Shown here: piece by piece, positions 1 to 8,221 of the stretch
Layout: each line of letters begins with the position of its first letter
Position numbering within the stretch: position 1 is the stretch's first letter
Origin: MED-G105 sp038522945
GTDB taxonomy: Bacteria > Pseudomonadota > Alphaproteobacteria > Caulobacterales > Parvularculaceae
NCBI GenBank assembly: GCA_038522945.1
Contig: JBCBJV010000017.1
Span: 1 to 64,000 of the forward strand
Reading direction: 5' to 3'
Length of the DNA: 64,000 bases
The notes under the pieces: generated by a model
Database searches by the model: none
Told to the model about the DNA's origin: nothing
The model's input: the letters and a program-made list of their open reading frames with translations, nothing else
Program-made: the position numbers and the translations under genes

Positions 1-53
1 CCAAATTCCGATCTAATAGTTACTCCCGTAAGAGGTCATTGATCGGAATTTGG
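1..53. repeat. 13-bp perfect inverted repeat (long-loop hairpin)
   Basis: Bases 1-13 (CCAAATTCCGATC) are the exact reverse complement of bases 41-53, with a 27-nt spacer. It lies just past the stop of the minus-strand membrane protein gene ending at 61, so it could be a transcript-end hairpin. No T-run can be seen because the window stops at the outer arm. It could also be part of a larger repeat cut by the window edge. The function is not established. Confidence 0.5.
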
Positions 54-60
54 ACCGGCC

Positions 61-819
61 TCAACCTTGGGGGACAACGCCATAGGTTTGGCTGGTAACA
101 ATTATGCCAGCAATCTGCGCCGCGATACTTGTGGACACGTTTAACACAACGACGACGAATGCAAGCAGCCCTGCTCGCCAAACCTTGCTAAACCCTGAAA
201 CGGTCGAGAATCCGCCCCTGAGCCCGGTTTGAAAATCGACCGAGAAGGCAACAATCGCAATGGCTATCCCATACCCAGTCAGGTGGTTGCTAGGCACCAG
301 CATCATCAGTGTCATGAAGACTGGCATTAGACTCGCACTCGGCACAATAATACTGAAGAAATAGCGCTGGCGAAGTGCAGCCGTCGTATGCTCACCCCAA
401 AATGGCCAGATGAGCGACAATACCACCATAATGACAATTTGCAGAATGGGAATTAATCCGAACACCCAGAGTACGGTGTCCCTGCCTATGTCTCTATACG
501 ACGTCCCTTCTGGGAGGATAAGACCTTCGTTTTCGAAACCATCCGCAAAGGCGGTAATCATCCCGTCATTGCCGCCAAGCCACCAGAACTTTAGGGCAGA
601 AAACAAAGCGAAAAAAGAAAGCCAAAGCCGTATTGAGGGCGTGAAATTGTCGGCCCAATCGATAGTTTTTGCTGAGTCAAAATAAGTCTTTGGCGAGAAC
701 CAGAGCACTTTGACAGTTCGCAACGCCCTGAAGTTTAGCCCGAACAAGTCCTCTGCCAACGCGTCCAGAGGGAGCGTGGACGGACGGCCGTCGTTGGCAT
801 TCTTACCCATCTCAGACAT
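61..819 (-). CDS. multi-pass inner-membrane protein of unknown function
   Basis: 252 residues. I do not recognise a family with certainty. A soluble N-terminal stretch of about 60 residues, including a basic-aromatic segment near NFRALRTVKVLWFSPKTYF, is followed by five or six hydrophobic helices at roughly 66-83, 113-140, 153-172, 183-200 and 215-245. The soluble lead plus helical bundle loosely recalls Yip1/DUF3667-like membrane proteins, but no catalytic motif is visible. The start could be residue 1 or the ATG three codons later; neither has a strong Shine-Dalgarno site. It is transcribed away from the HslV-like gene at 1009, and the 189-nt gap contains a perfect palindrome. Confidence 0.6.
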   Translation of the reverse strand: MSEMGKNANDGRPSTLPLDALAEDLFGLNFRALRTVKVLWFSPKTYFDSAKTIDWADNFTPSIRLWLSFFALFSALKFWWLGGNDGMITAFADGFENEGLILPEGTSYRDIGRDTVLWVFGLIPILQIVIMVVLSLIWPFWGEHTTAALRQRYFFSIIVPSASLMPVFMTLMMLVPSNHLTGYGIAIAIVAFSVDFQTGLRGGFSTVSGFSKVWRAGLLAFVVVVLNVSTSIAAQIAGIIVTSQTYGVVPQG

Positions 820-923
820 CCAATTTGATCTTTGCGTATTGCGATGCGACAGTCGACAAGCGACCAGTTCAATTGCCCGTCACAAAGCCAGCTAGACTTA
901 TTCCCATTGGGGCAAATCATGTC

Positions 924-940
924 GTTTAGAGTTTCTAAAC
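924..940. promoter_or_regulatory. perfect 17-bp palindrome between divergent genes
   Basis: GTTTAGA (924-930), spacer GTT, TCTAAAC (934-940): seven-base arms match perfectly. It sits between the minus-strand membrane protein gene (start 819) and the plus-strand HslV-like gene (start 1009). This is where an operator for a dimeric repressor would be expected. No cognate regulator is identified here, so the role is inferred from symmetry and position only. Confidence 0.4.
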
Positions 941-1008
941 CGGCGGCGCGTCACAAATAGCCAACCCTGTCGCGTCCTCCTCAAAACCCTTAAGCAGAAA
1001 GCTCTACG

Positions 1009-1548
1009 ATGACAATCATTTGCGCCGTATACGACGCTGACGCCCGCCAGGTCTGGCTCGGCTGCAATTCAGGGAGCCTCGTTGGCGACACCATTATGCC
1101 GGAACATCGAACCAAGTGGCTTCGGTTTGCGAATTGGGCCGTTGCCATTTCTGGCCGCGGCGTTGCGAGCGATATTATCGAGTTGGAACGGGCGAAGTTT
1201 CCCAACCAGTCATCAGATGTCAGCCAGGTTACAAGCTTTTTGCGCGAGGCTTTCAGAAAGCACGACCTTGGCGAGATGGATGGCGGCGCGAAGGACTATG
1301 ATATCTCCGGCTTGATCGCGCATTCGAGCGGCGATCTCTATCATGTGGACACCCGCCTTGCGGTTAGCACCATCCCTCAGGGCGTCATGTGGGCATGCGG
1401 GTCAGGGATGGACTTTGCTCTTGGGGCGGAGAATGCCATGAAGACCAAAGGCTTCAGCGCCCAGGAGCGTCTGGAGACAGCTGTTCTGACGGCAATGGAT
1501 TTAGATAGCGGCTGCCCGGGCGAGCCGATTATTGAAAACTTCGGATAA
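1009..1548 (+). CDS. HslV/proteasome-like Ntn-hydrolase, stand-alone
   Basis: 179 residues. The start MTIICAVYD resembles HslV and proteasome beta subunits, in which Met is removed to expose a catalytic N-terminal Thr (here Thr2). A Lys sits in EHRTKWLRF where the catalytic Lys33-like residue lies, and VMWACGSGMDFALGAENAM (about 125-143) parallels the HslV segment AIGSGGPYAQAAARAL. The usual GDGQ motif after the first strand is replaced by GCNSGSLVGD. No hslU ATPase or hslV partner is nearby, so it is probably not the housekeeping HslVU protease. It could be a self-assembling peptidase, an Anbu-like relative or a phage-derived copy. The fold is likely; the activity is inferred. Confidence 0.6.
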   Translation: MTIICAVYDADARQVWLGCNSGSLVGDTIMPEHRTKWLRFANWAVAISGRGVASDIIELERAKFPNQSSDVSQVTSFLREAFRKHDLGEMDGGAKDYDISGLIAHSSGDLYHVDTRLAVSTIPQGVMWACGSGMDFALGAENAMKTKGFSAQERLETAVLTAMDLDSGCPGEPIIENFG

Positions 1549-1550
1549 GC

Positions 1551-2009
1551 CTATTGAACGTCGGGCGCGACTTGCGTGAACCGCCCCGACACGATGCGCT
1601 CGGCCTTGGAGACATCCCAACTATAGAGATAGCTGACCGCCTGGAGAGTTTCACCGTTCTCCATGGTTACCGGAACCCGCCGTAACACAAACTCATGGGG
1701 CTCCGGCCAGCGCGGCGAGCATGCTTCAAAGTCGTCAAAAGCTGGCAACACCTTATCCGGCTCCCGCAGCCGATAAACTTCTCCAAAGACGTCGTCGTCA
1801 GGATCGCCAGACGGCAGCGCACCTGGGTAAGTGTTCTGACCCGGCTGATCCGGGTCATCGATCATGTAAAGACACGCCCGGATTGACCCTTTCCCCACCA
1901 GATCCGAATGGGCCCGCAAAAGAGCGCCCATGGGATGCTCTGACACTGTCAAAAGGGTCCCGTAAACAAACAGGAGCGTGCCCGGGGCGTGAAGTTCAAC
2001 AGAAGACAT
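1551..2009 (-). CDS. gamma-glutamylcyclotransferase-like (AIG2/GGCT) protein
   Basis: 152 residues from the ATG; a GTG three codons upstream is an alternative start. The N-terminus carries LFVYGTLL, the YGTL substrate-binding loop of the GGCT/AIG2 fold. The acidic residue expected for catalysis can be seen in VFGEVYRL near residue 90. Family members cyclise gamma-glutamyl amines or act on gamma-glutamyl dipeptides in the cytoplasm; the substrate here is unknown. It is the last gene of a minus-strand group after the M19 dipeptidase, 83 nt downstream of that stop, so a joint role in peptide or glutathione turnover is possible but not shown. Confidence 0.7.
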   Translation of the reverse strand: MSSVELHAPGTLLFVYGTLLTVSEHPMGALLRAHSDLVGKGSIRACLYMIDDPDQPGQNTYPGALPSGDPDDDVFGEVYRLREPDKVLPAFDDFEACSPRWPEPHEFVLRRVPVTMENGETLQAVSYLYSWDVSKAERIVSGRFTQVAPDVQ

Positions 2010-2092
2010 GGCGGACACCGGCGACAGTTTTCAGATTTCGTCCGGTTAACCGAGATATCAGAAACGGGCAAGAGCCGGTTCGTCTTATGAGA

Positions 2093-3358
2093 TTATTCTA
2101 AGGACCGGGCAGTTTTTTCGACGTCAGACAGTACTCGGAGTAAGTTGCCACCCCAGATCTTCTGGATGTCTTTGTCGGAATAGCCACGTCTCACGAGTTC
2201 CCTGGTGACATTCAAGGTCTCGCTTGCATCGATCCACCCATCGATCCCGCCGCCGCCATCGAAGTCCGACGCGATCCCCACATGGTCGATACCTGCAATC
2301 CTGACCGCATGGTCAATATGATCAACAAAATCCGAAACGCTGGCGCGGGGCTCTATCTCCCACATGCCTTTAAGGCGCTCATTGTAGTCAGCCAGCACCT
2401 CTGGACTTGCCAGACGCCGGTCTTCGGCCGTGACAAGCCCAAGTTCTTCACGCAAAGCCACTCGGAATTGAGTCTGCTCTTCCGTATACGGTTTTATATA
2501 GGCATCGAGCGCCACGATCTGGACGACACCGCCATTTTCACGCAAGGCGACCAGTTGCTCATCATCAAGATTGCGAGGGCTGTCGGCAACGGATTTGACA
2601 CCCGAATGGGACGCGATGATTGGCGCGGCTGAGAGTGCGGCCGCTTGCATCATTGTCGCCTTGCCGGCGTGGCTCACATCGACCATGATCCCATGGCGGT
2701 TAAGGGACGCCACCAGTTCACGGCCCAGCGGCGAGAGCCCGTCCCACCTTGGCCCATCGTCACCAAGGTCTGGGTTCGGATTAGAACTATCCCCAAACTG
2801 ATTATGTCCGAAATGGGTGATGCCTACATAGCGCACGCCCGCTGCGGCGAGTTCCGAAATACGCCTCTCAGGCGGTTGCGGCCCCAAAGGAAAGGCATTT
2901 TCCATACCGATGAAAGCAACATTGCGACCCGATTTGCTTATCGCTCTTGCTTGTTTGGCAGAAAGGGCAAGGCCGATTTGGTCCGGGTACGATCCAGCAA
3001 ACCGCTTGATCGCGGCAAGACGCGTCGCAGCGATGACCCCGGCCCGCGCATAGCCCTCCCCCGTCATCGGCCCTTGGGGGGTGTAGACAATAAAGAATGC
3101 GGCATCGAGACCGCCGGCGCGCATTTTCGGCAGGTCAACTTGCGCGGGGGTGTAGCCCCCTGGATCTAGGCTGTGGGTAGCAAAATTGAGGGGGATGTCC
3201 ACGTGTGTGTCGATGACCAGCACCTTTTCGTGGATCTTGACCGCTCGTGCTTCAAGCTCTGACTCGGACAACGTCGTTGCCGACGCCCCTTCCAGCAAGG
3301 CAAAAAAGCAAATTGCAGCCGTTCCCAGAGACTGAGAGATTTTTCGACGTGGTGTCAT
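2093..3358 (-). CDS. exported M19-family (renal-type) dipeptidase
   Basis: 421 residues. An N-terminal signal peptide (basic MTPRRK, hydrophobic 11-26, ending near GASA) predicts a periplasmic or exported enzyme. The M19 metal-binding motif VIDTHVDIP gives His52 and Asp54. Two further conserved His regions follow (VSHAGKATM and IIASHSGVK), and IDHVGIASDFDGGGG near the C-terminus fits the last metal/substrate segment. M19 enzymes are binuclear zinc dipeptidases that cleave dipeptides with a C-terminal D- or L-residue. The start lies 24 nt after hisS ends, so cotranscription with hisS is likely. The family assignment is secure; the substrate is not known. Confidence 0.9.
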   Translation of the reverse strand: MTPRRKISQSLGTAAICFFALLEGASATTLSESELEARAVKIHEKVLVIDTHVDIPLNFATHSLDPGGYTPAQVDLPKMRAGGLDAAFFIVYTPQGPMTGEGYARAGVIAATRLAAIKRFAGSYPDQIGLALSAKQARAISKSGRNVAFIGMENAFPLGPQPPERRISELAAAGVRYVGITHFGHNQFGDSSNPNPDLGDDGPRWDGLSPLGRELVASLNRHGIMVDVSHAGKATMMQAAALSAAPIIASHSGVKSVADSPRNLDDEQLVALRENGGVVQIVALDAYIKPYTEEQTQFRVALREELGLVTAEDRRLASPEVLADYNERLKGMWEIEPRASVSDFVDHIDHAVRIAGIDHVGIASDFDGGGGIDGWIDASETLNVTRELVRRGYSDKDIQKIWGGNLLRVLSDVEKTARSLE

Positions 3359-3382
3359 GTCCGGCCTCTTCGTTTTAAGTTC

Positions 3383-4870
3383 CTAACGCGTGCGTGCGAG
3401 CACATCCTGAACGGCGCGAACCAGGTCTGCGCGGGGCACGGAGAATTGTGCTGGCTGCGCCTCGCGCCACTCAGCATTGTCTTCAATCGACTTGGAAAGC
3501 TCTGCCCCCAGAACAAGATCTTTAACGGTTACTTCACCCTTCGCGCGTTCGTCCTCGCCACAAATAACCGCAACGGGGGCCATGCGCTTATCGGCATACT
3601 TCAGCTGTTTGCCTACATTGGAACCACCCACATAAACTTCCGCGCGCACTCCAGCGCTGCGCAGTTCCGCAGCCATCGCCTGATAGGCAGCCATTTGATC
3701 TTTTTCATAGACCAGTACAACAACGGGCCCGCTCGGCGATTGCACGCCACCTTCGCGCGCCTCGAGGGCTGCAAGCAAGCGCGACACCCCGACCGACACG
3801 CCAACTGCGGGCACTTCAACACCCTTGAACCGTTTAACCAGCCCATCATAACGCCCACCGCCGCCGATAGATCCGAACCGGACCGGGCGGCCCTTGTCAT
3901 CTTCAACGGTAAAGGTGAGTTCCGCTTCGAAGATTGGACCGGTATAGTATTCCAGCCCACGAATGACGGCGCAGTCGAAAAAGACCGGGAGCTGATCAAA
4001 TGCGGGGACGCCATCAGCGATCGCAAATAACTCAGCAAGCCCCTCATCCCCCGCAGCGGTCCCGCCCACCACATGCTCCATGCGCGTGAGTGATTCTTTT
4101 GGGGCGTCCTCGCTGAGGCCTTCAGACGTATTCAAGAACGACAGGACGGTTTCAATGGCGGGGTCCTCTAGCCCTGCGCCGTCGGTGAAGTCACCACTTT
4201 CGTCCTTGCGCCCCGGGCCCAGCAACAGCGCAACCCCTTCCGCCCCGAGACGATCAAACTTGTCCATAGAACGCATAATAGTCAGACGTGTTTCATTGGC
4301 CTCGTCACCTGTGAGCCCGAGCTTTTCAAAAAGCCCGTCCACGATCTTCCGATTACTGACCCGAACGAGAAACTCTTCACGGGGAACGCCAGCCGCGGCA
4401 ACCGCCTCGCCGAACATGGTGCAGATTTCTGCATCGGCATGAGGCGCCGGGGCGCCAACGGTATCCGCGTCGCATTGGGTGAACTGGCGAAATCTTCCGG
4501 GTCCGGGTTTTTCATTGCGCCAAACAGGGCCGACGGCATACCGGCGAAAGGGTTTCGGTAACCCGTCATAGTGCTCGGCAACGAATCGCGCGAGCGGCGC
4601 AGTCAAATCGTACCGCAGACTCATCCACTGATCATCGTCGTCCTGCAGGGAAAAGACGCCGTTATTCGGGCGGTCGACATCGGGCAGAAACTTGCCGAGG
4701 GCATCGGTGTACTCAAAGGCAGAAGTTTCCAGCGGGTCGAACCCAAAACTGTGATAGACACGCGTAATGCGCTCCAGCATGTCTCGTTCGCGTTCAATCT
4801 CCGCGCCGAAACGGTCCCGAAACCCGCGCGGGACCCGCGCCTTGGGGCGAAATTCTTTTTTCTTGGCCAT
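3383..4870 (-). CDS. hisS: histidyl-tRNA synthetase
   Basis: 495 residues, within the range of the long bacterial/mitochondrial-like form. It charges tRNA-His with histidine using ATP. Visible class II features are the N-terminal PRGFRD segment, motif 2 around PVWRNEKPGPGRFRQF, the histidine A box in GLEYYTGPIF, and the GGGGRYDGLV segment. The C-terminal anticodon-binding domain follows (about 385-495). The gene lies in a minus-strand run after the cyclophilin gene (47-nt gap) and before the M19 dipeptidase. The ribosome-binding site upstream of the ATG is weak. There is no sign of damage. Confidence 0.97.
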   Translation of the reverse strand: MAKKKEFRPKARVPRGFRDRFGAEIERERDMLERITRVYHSFGFDPLETSAFEYTDALGKFLPDVDRPNNGVFSLQDDDDQWMSLRYDLTAPLARFVAEHYDGLPKPFRRYAVGPVWRNEKPGPGRFRQFTQCDADTVGAPAPHADAEICTMFGEAVAAAGVPREEFLVRVSNRKIVDGLFEKLGLTGDEANETRLTIMRSMDKFDRLGAEGVALLLGPGRKDESGDFTDGAGLEDPAIETVLSFLNTSEGLSEDAPKESLTRMEHVVGGTAAGDEGLAELFAIADGVPAFDQLPVFFDCAVIRGLEYYTGPIFEAELTFTVEDDKGRPVRFGSIGGGGRYDGLVKRFKGVEVPAVGVSVGVSRLLAALEAREGGVQSPSGPVVVLVYEKDQMAAYQAMAAELRSAGVRAEVYVGGSNVGKQLKYADKRMAPVAVICGEDERAKGEVTVKDLVLGAELSKSIEDNAEWREAQPAQFSVPRADLVRAVQDVLARTR

Positions 4871-4917
4871 AGCTTAGCGTTTAAAGACTGCCGCCAGTGC
4901 GCGCAATGGTGATTGCG

Positions 4918-5544
4918 TTATTGATCAGAGCTGACCGATTCAGCAGTGCTATACTCCGATAGCGGATCAACACGCAGGATCAGCACGGGATCGACGGGCA
5001 CTTCCGCCTCAAACGGCCCCCCGGGCCCGGTCTCCACGTCACCGATGGCATCCGCGATGTCCATGCCGTCGACCACGCGACCGAAAACCGTATAACCATA
5101 CCGTGGCCCCAGATCATTGACGAAATGATCGAGGTCTTCATTGTTCTTCAGGTTGATGAACCACTGAGCGGCCGCGCTGTCGATATCATCCGTGCGCGCC
5201 ATAGCGATAGTTCCGCGGAGGTTTTTAAGGCCGTTATCGCCCTCATAGGGGATGGGGTCACGGGTTACACGTTCATTGAAGTAACGGCTATAGCCACCGC
5301 CTTGAATGACAAAGCCTTTGACCACCCGGTGAAACAGGACGCGGTCATAATGGCCAGCAAGAGCGTATTCGACAAAGTTTGCTGTAGAAGCTGGGGCCTC
5401 GTTCACCGCCAGTTCAATGATGATGTCGCCCTTCGATGTGGCGATTTTAGCGTATTTATAGGCGGTCTCTTCGGCCCTAGCGGGACCTGTTAGCCACGCG
5501 GCAACCAACAAAATCACGAAGACCGGCTGAGAGATCAGTTTCAT
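4918..5544 (-). CDS. exported cyclophilin-type peptidyl-prolyl isomerase
   Basis: 208 residues from the ATG preceded by GAGG at a 6-nt spacing; an ATG four codons upstream lies on that same site and is less likely. A signal peptide (MKLIS, hydrophobic core, GPARA) implies a periplasmic location, as for PpiA. The cyclophilin signature is intact: LFHRVVKGFVIQGG gives the catalytic FHR and the QGG turn, followed by GTIAMAR and AAAQWFINL. It accelerates cis-trans isomerisation at proline in exported proteins. It lies 21 nt after pgi and 47 nt before hisS in the same direction, consistent with an operon. The C-terminus extends about 20 acidic/serine-rich residues past the domain. Confidence 0.93.
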   Translation of the reverse strand: MKLISQPVFVILLVAAWLTGPARAEETAYKYAKIATSKGDIIIELAVNEAPASTANFVEYALAGHYDRVLFHRVVKGFVIQGGGYSRYFNERVTRDPIPYEGDNGLKNLRGTIAMARTDDIDSAAAQWFINLKNNEDLDHFVNDLGPRYGYTVFGRVVDGMDIADAIGDVETGPGGPFEAEVPVDPVLILRVDPLSEYSTAESVSSDQ

Positions 5545-5565
5545 CAGGTGCCTCATTTGTATGCC

Positions 5566-7227
5566 TTATTCATCTACCGCGGCACGCATCTTGTTGATCC
5601 GCGCGATCAGGCCATTCGTCGACGGATCATGGTCCGTCACTGCTGGCATATCAACGCCAATGGGACCAAGTTCCGGCAGGATCTTTTTGGCGAGGGTTTT
5701 GCCCAACTCAACCCCCCACTGGTCGAAGGAGTTGATGTTCCAGATCACGCCCTGACAGAAGATCTTGTGCTCATAGAGGGCAATCAAACTACCGAGGGTT
5801 TCTGGCGTCAGCTTTTCCATGAGGATTGACGTGGTCGGACGATCGCCAGGAAACACCTTATGGGCAACAACGGCTTCCGCTTGGGCATCATTCAGCCCCG
5901 CCATGCGCAGATCTTCACGGACTTGCGCCTCGTTCCGCCCCACCATCAGCGCCTCGGTCTGTGCCAGAAAGTTCGCAAGCAGCTTTTCGTGGTGATCCCC
6001 GATCGGGTCATCGGTGCGCGCCGCGGCGATAAAATCTGCGGAAATCACGTCGGTGCCCTGGTGAATGAGCTGATAAAACGCATGCTGACCATTTGTGCCA
6101 GGCTCACCGAAAATGACCGGACCCGTTCCATACCGCACGGCCTCGCCGTCTTTGGAGATCCGCTTCCCATTGGATTCCATGTCCGCCTGCTGAAGATATG
6201 CAGGCAGCCGCGTCAGACGCTGATCATAGGGAAGGACAGCATGGGTACCAATGCCTTGGAAGTTCCGATGCCATACACCCACAAGCGCCAGCAAGGCAGG
6301 CATGTTTTCCCCAATGGGTGCACTGCGGAAATGCTCATCCATGGCATGGGCACCGCGCAGGAGTTTTTCAAAATTGTCGAACCCGACCTGGAGCGCAATC
6401 GACATGCCGATCGCCGACCAGAGAGAGTATCGGCCGCCCACCCAGTCCCAGAATTCGAACATGTTGGCTTCATCGATCCCGAAATCTGTGACCGCCATTT
6501 TATTCGTTGAGAGTGCAATGAAGTGCTTGGCGATGTCCGCTTCGGTTGCCCCTTGCGACAACAACCATCCACGCGCAGACGCCGCATTGGTCATTGTTTC
6601 CTGGGTCGTAAATGTCTTCGAGGCAACGATAAACAAAGTCCGTGCCGGATCGATATCGCGCAGGACATCGCCCAAATGACGTCCGTCCACATTGGAAACA
6701 AAATGCGCCCGGCGGCTGTCGCGCCAATAGGGCTTCAAGGCCTCCACGACCATCTGTGGGCCGAGATCCGACCCGCCAATGCCGATATTGACGATGGTAT
6801 TTAGAGGCTCACCGGTAAAGCCGATTAGCTCGCCACTGTCCATTTTGCCAGCAAACTGCTTTATGCGATCGCGCACGGCACGGACATCTAGGGAGATGTC
6901 TGCGTCGTCTACGCGGTATGACCGCATGGCAAAATCGCGCAACGCCACATGCAGCACTGCCCGGTCCTCAGTGACATTGATCTTCTCGCCACTGACCATC
7001 TGCTTGATGGCGCGTTCCAGTTCTGCTTTCTCGGCGAGCTTCAACAGCGCCTGGAGAACCTGTTCGGTGATCTTGGTTTTTGAGAAATCGCAAAAGAGTT
7101 TTGCTGCTTCCACGGAGAACTTTTCCGCGCGATCAGGATCGCTCTCAAAGAGCGATGTTGTCCGTACACCCCTCAACTGATCGGCAAGCCCTTGCAGGGA
7201 TTTCCAGCTCTCAGAAGTATTGATCAT
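5566..7227 (-). CDS. pgi: glucose-6-phosphate isomerase
   Basis: 553 residues, typical of the bacterial/eukaryotic long form. It interconverts glucose-6-phosphate and fructose-6-phosphate in glycolysis and gluconeogenesis. Recognisable motifs are NIGIGGSDLGPQMV (phosphosugar binding), VASKTFTTQETM, the GGRYSLWSAIG signature, and the C-terminal FDQWGVELGK with the catalytic lysine. It begins a minus-strand group running into the cyclophilin gene and hisS. The first residues MINTSESWKSLQ are a plausible N-terminus. The assignment is not in doubt. Confidence 0.97.
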   Translation of the reverse strand: MINTSESWKSLQGLADQLRGVRTTSLFESDPDRAEKFSVEAAKLFCDFSKTKITEQVLQALLKLAEKAELERAIKQMVSGEKINVTEDRAVLHVALRDFAMRSYRVDDADISLDVRAVRDRIKQFAGKMDSGELIGFTGEPLNTIVNIGIGGSDLGPQMVVEALKPYWRDSRRAHFVSNVDGRHLGDVLRDIDPARTLFIVASKTFTTQETMTNAASARGWLLSQGATEADIAKHFIALSTNKMAVTDFGIDEANMFEFWDWVGGRYSLWSAIGMSIALQVGFDNFEKLLRGAHAMDEHFRSAPIGENMPALLALVGVWHRNFQGIGTHAVLPYDQRLTRLPAYLQQADMESNGKRISKDGEAVRYGTGPVIFGEPGTNGQHAFYQLIHQGTDVISADFIAAARTDDPIGDHHEKLLANFLAQTEALMVGRNEAQVREDLRMAGLNDAQAEAVVAHKVFPGDRPTTSILMEKLTPETLGSLIALYEHKIFCQGVIWNINSFDQWGVELGKTLAKKILPELGPIGVDMPAVTDHDPSTNGLIARINKMRAAVDE

Positions 7228-7403
7228 GGCAGGTCCCGTGGCTCGTGGCCCGTGGCGTCGTGCCTATCACGACAGGGCGCTAATTGATCCTGGATAGTTT
7301 TAATCAATCGCCTCAAGGCTCCTTAAGGCGGCGCTGTTATAGCCGACCTATGGGACGAGACCATCACAAAAAATTGAGCGACGGGACTTCGGTCAAAGGC
7401 ACA

Positions 7404-7553
7404 ATGCGCAAATGGGCGCTCCAAGCCCTCGCTGTGGTCGCAACGACGATGATTTTTGCCGCGAAAGCCATGGAAGCTGACGCGGCATCAACCCAGATCG
7501 CTGACGCCAGCTCGCAAGTGACCGGTCCATCGGCGAAGACGCCCTTGCCCTAA
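7404..7553 (+). CDS. possible small exported peptide (49 residues)
   Basis: The ATG at 7404 opens a 49-residue frame with signal-peptide form: MRKW, then a hydrophobic run ALQALAVVATTMIFAA, an acidic/Ala stretch, and a short polar tail ending in PLP. An upstream in-frame extension from 7284 is Arg-rich and unlikely. It lies between divergent pgi and the convergent redoxin gene, in a stretch that otherwise contains no gene. No family is recognised and the Shine-Dalgarno site is weak, so expression is uncertain. Confidence 0.35.
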   Translation: MRKWALQALAVVATTMIFAAKAMEADAASTQIADASSQVTGPSAKTPLP

Positions 7554-7580
7554 GGGCATCGGCGGATTTTCAACTAATCG

Positions 7581-8195
7581 TCAGGAGCCGTATTTCACCG
7601 AGCAGCCATAGGGCTTGGTCGATTTGGTTTCGACTTCCTCACCAGCCGCCACCGATTGAAAAGCGGCCAAGGCAAAGTTGGTCGCCCCTTCGATCGTGCT
7701 AGGATCAGCGGACGGGTTATCATCGATCGCCCCTGCATATTTCAGGACGCCTTCTCCATCGATGACGAACATGTGCGGGGTTGTCTTGGCGGCATAAGCC
7801 CGGCCGATTTCCCCCGATTGGTCGAGGATCACAAAGTCCGGGCTCGCATTGCGGCTGTCGGTCAGCATTTGGGCACGCGCAGCATCGGCGTGGCCTTGCT
7901 TGCCGGGGGCCGATGAAATGATGGAGATCCAGACACCGTCCGCATCATTCACGGCAGTTTGGGTCGCCTGCATGTTGCCACTGTCATAATGTTTTTGAAC
8001 GAACGGGCAGCCGTCATTGGTCCATTCAAGAACGACATTCTGGCCGGCGAAGTCTGTCAGCGAGATCGTCTCGCCAGCGCTTGTCTCACCAGAAAACGCA
8101 GGGGCAGGCGCTCCAACTTTCGGCGCGGCAAACGCAGGCATCGTTGTCGTGGTCACAGCGATAGCGGCAATTGAAGCGATCAGGACATGTTTCAT
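7581..8195 (-). CDS. exported redoxin (AhpC/TSA-thioredoxin fold)
   Basis: 204 residues with a clear signal peptide (MKHVLIASIAAIAV...PAFAAP) and AGGAG 10 nt before the ATG. The thioredoxin-fold core shows APAFSGETSAGETISLTDF, then VLEWTNDGCPFVQKHY, where a single Cys replaces the CxxC of thioredoxins. This CPFVxKHY form occurs in periplasmic redoxins of the peroxiredoxin-like/TlpA-related group. A second Cys lies near the C-terminus (YGCSVKY) and could be a resolving residue. It starts 26 nt after the DsbD-type gene ends, so it probably receives or passes electrons through that protein. Peroxidase versus reductase activity cannot be decided. Confidence 0.82.
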   Translation of the reverse strand: MKHVLIASIAAIAVTTTTMPAFAAPKVGAPAPAFSGETSAGETISLTDFAGQNVVLEWTNDGCPFVQKHYDSGNMQATQTAVNDADGVWISIISSAPGKQGHADAARAQMLTDSRNASPDFVILDQSGEIGRAYAAKTTPHMFVIDGEGVLKYAGAIDDNPSADPSTIEGATNFALAAFQSVAAGEEVETKSTKPYGCSVKYGS

Positions 8196-8221
8196 GGGGT
8201 CAGTCTCCTAGATGAGAAAGG

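Noticed and set aside
1..53. Insertion sequence end
   Set aside because: No transposase gene or target duplication is visible; one inverted repeat is not enough.
3446..4030. Long plus-strand frames inside hisS and pgi
   Set aside because: They lie opposite strongly conserved genes, carry no ribosome-binding site and have shadow-like composition.
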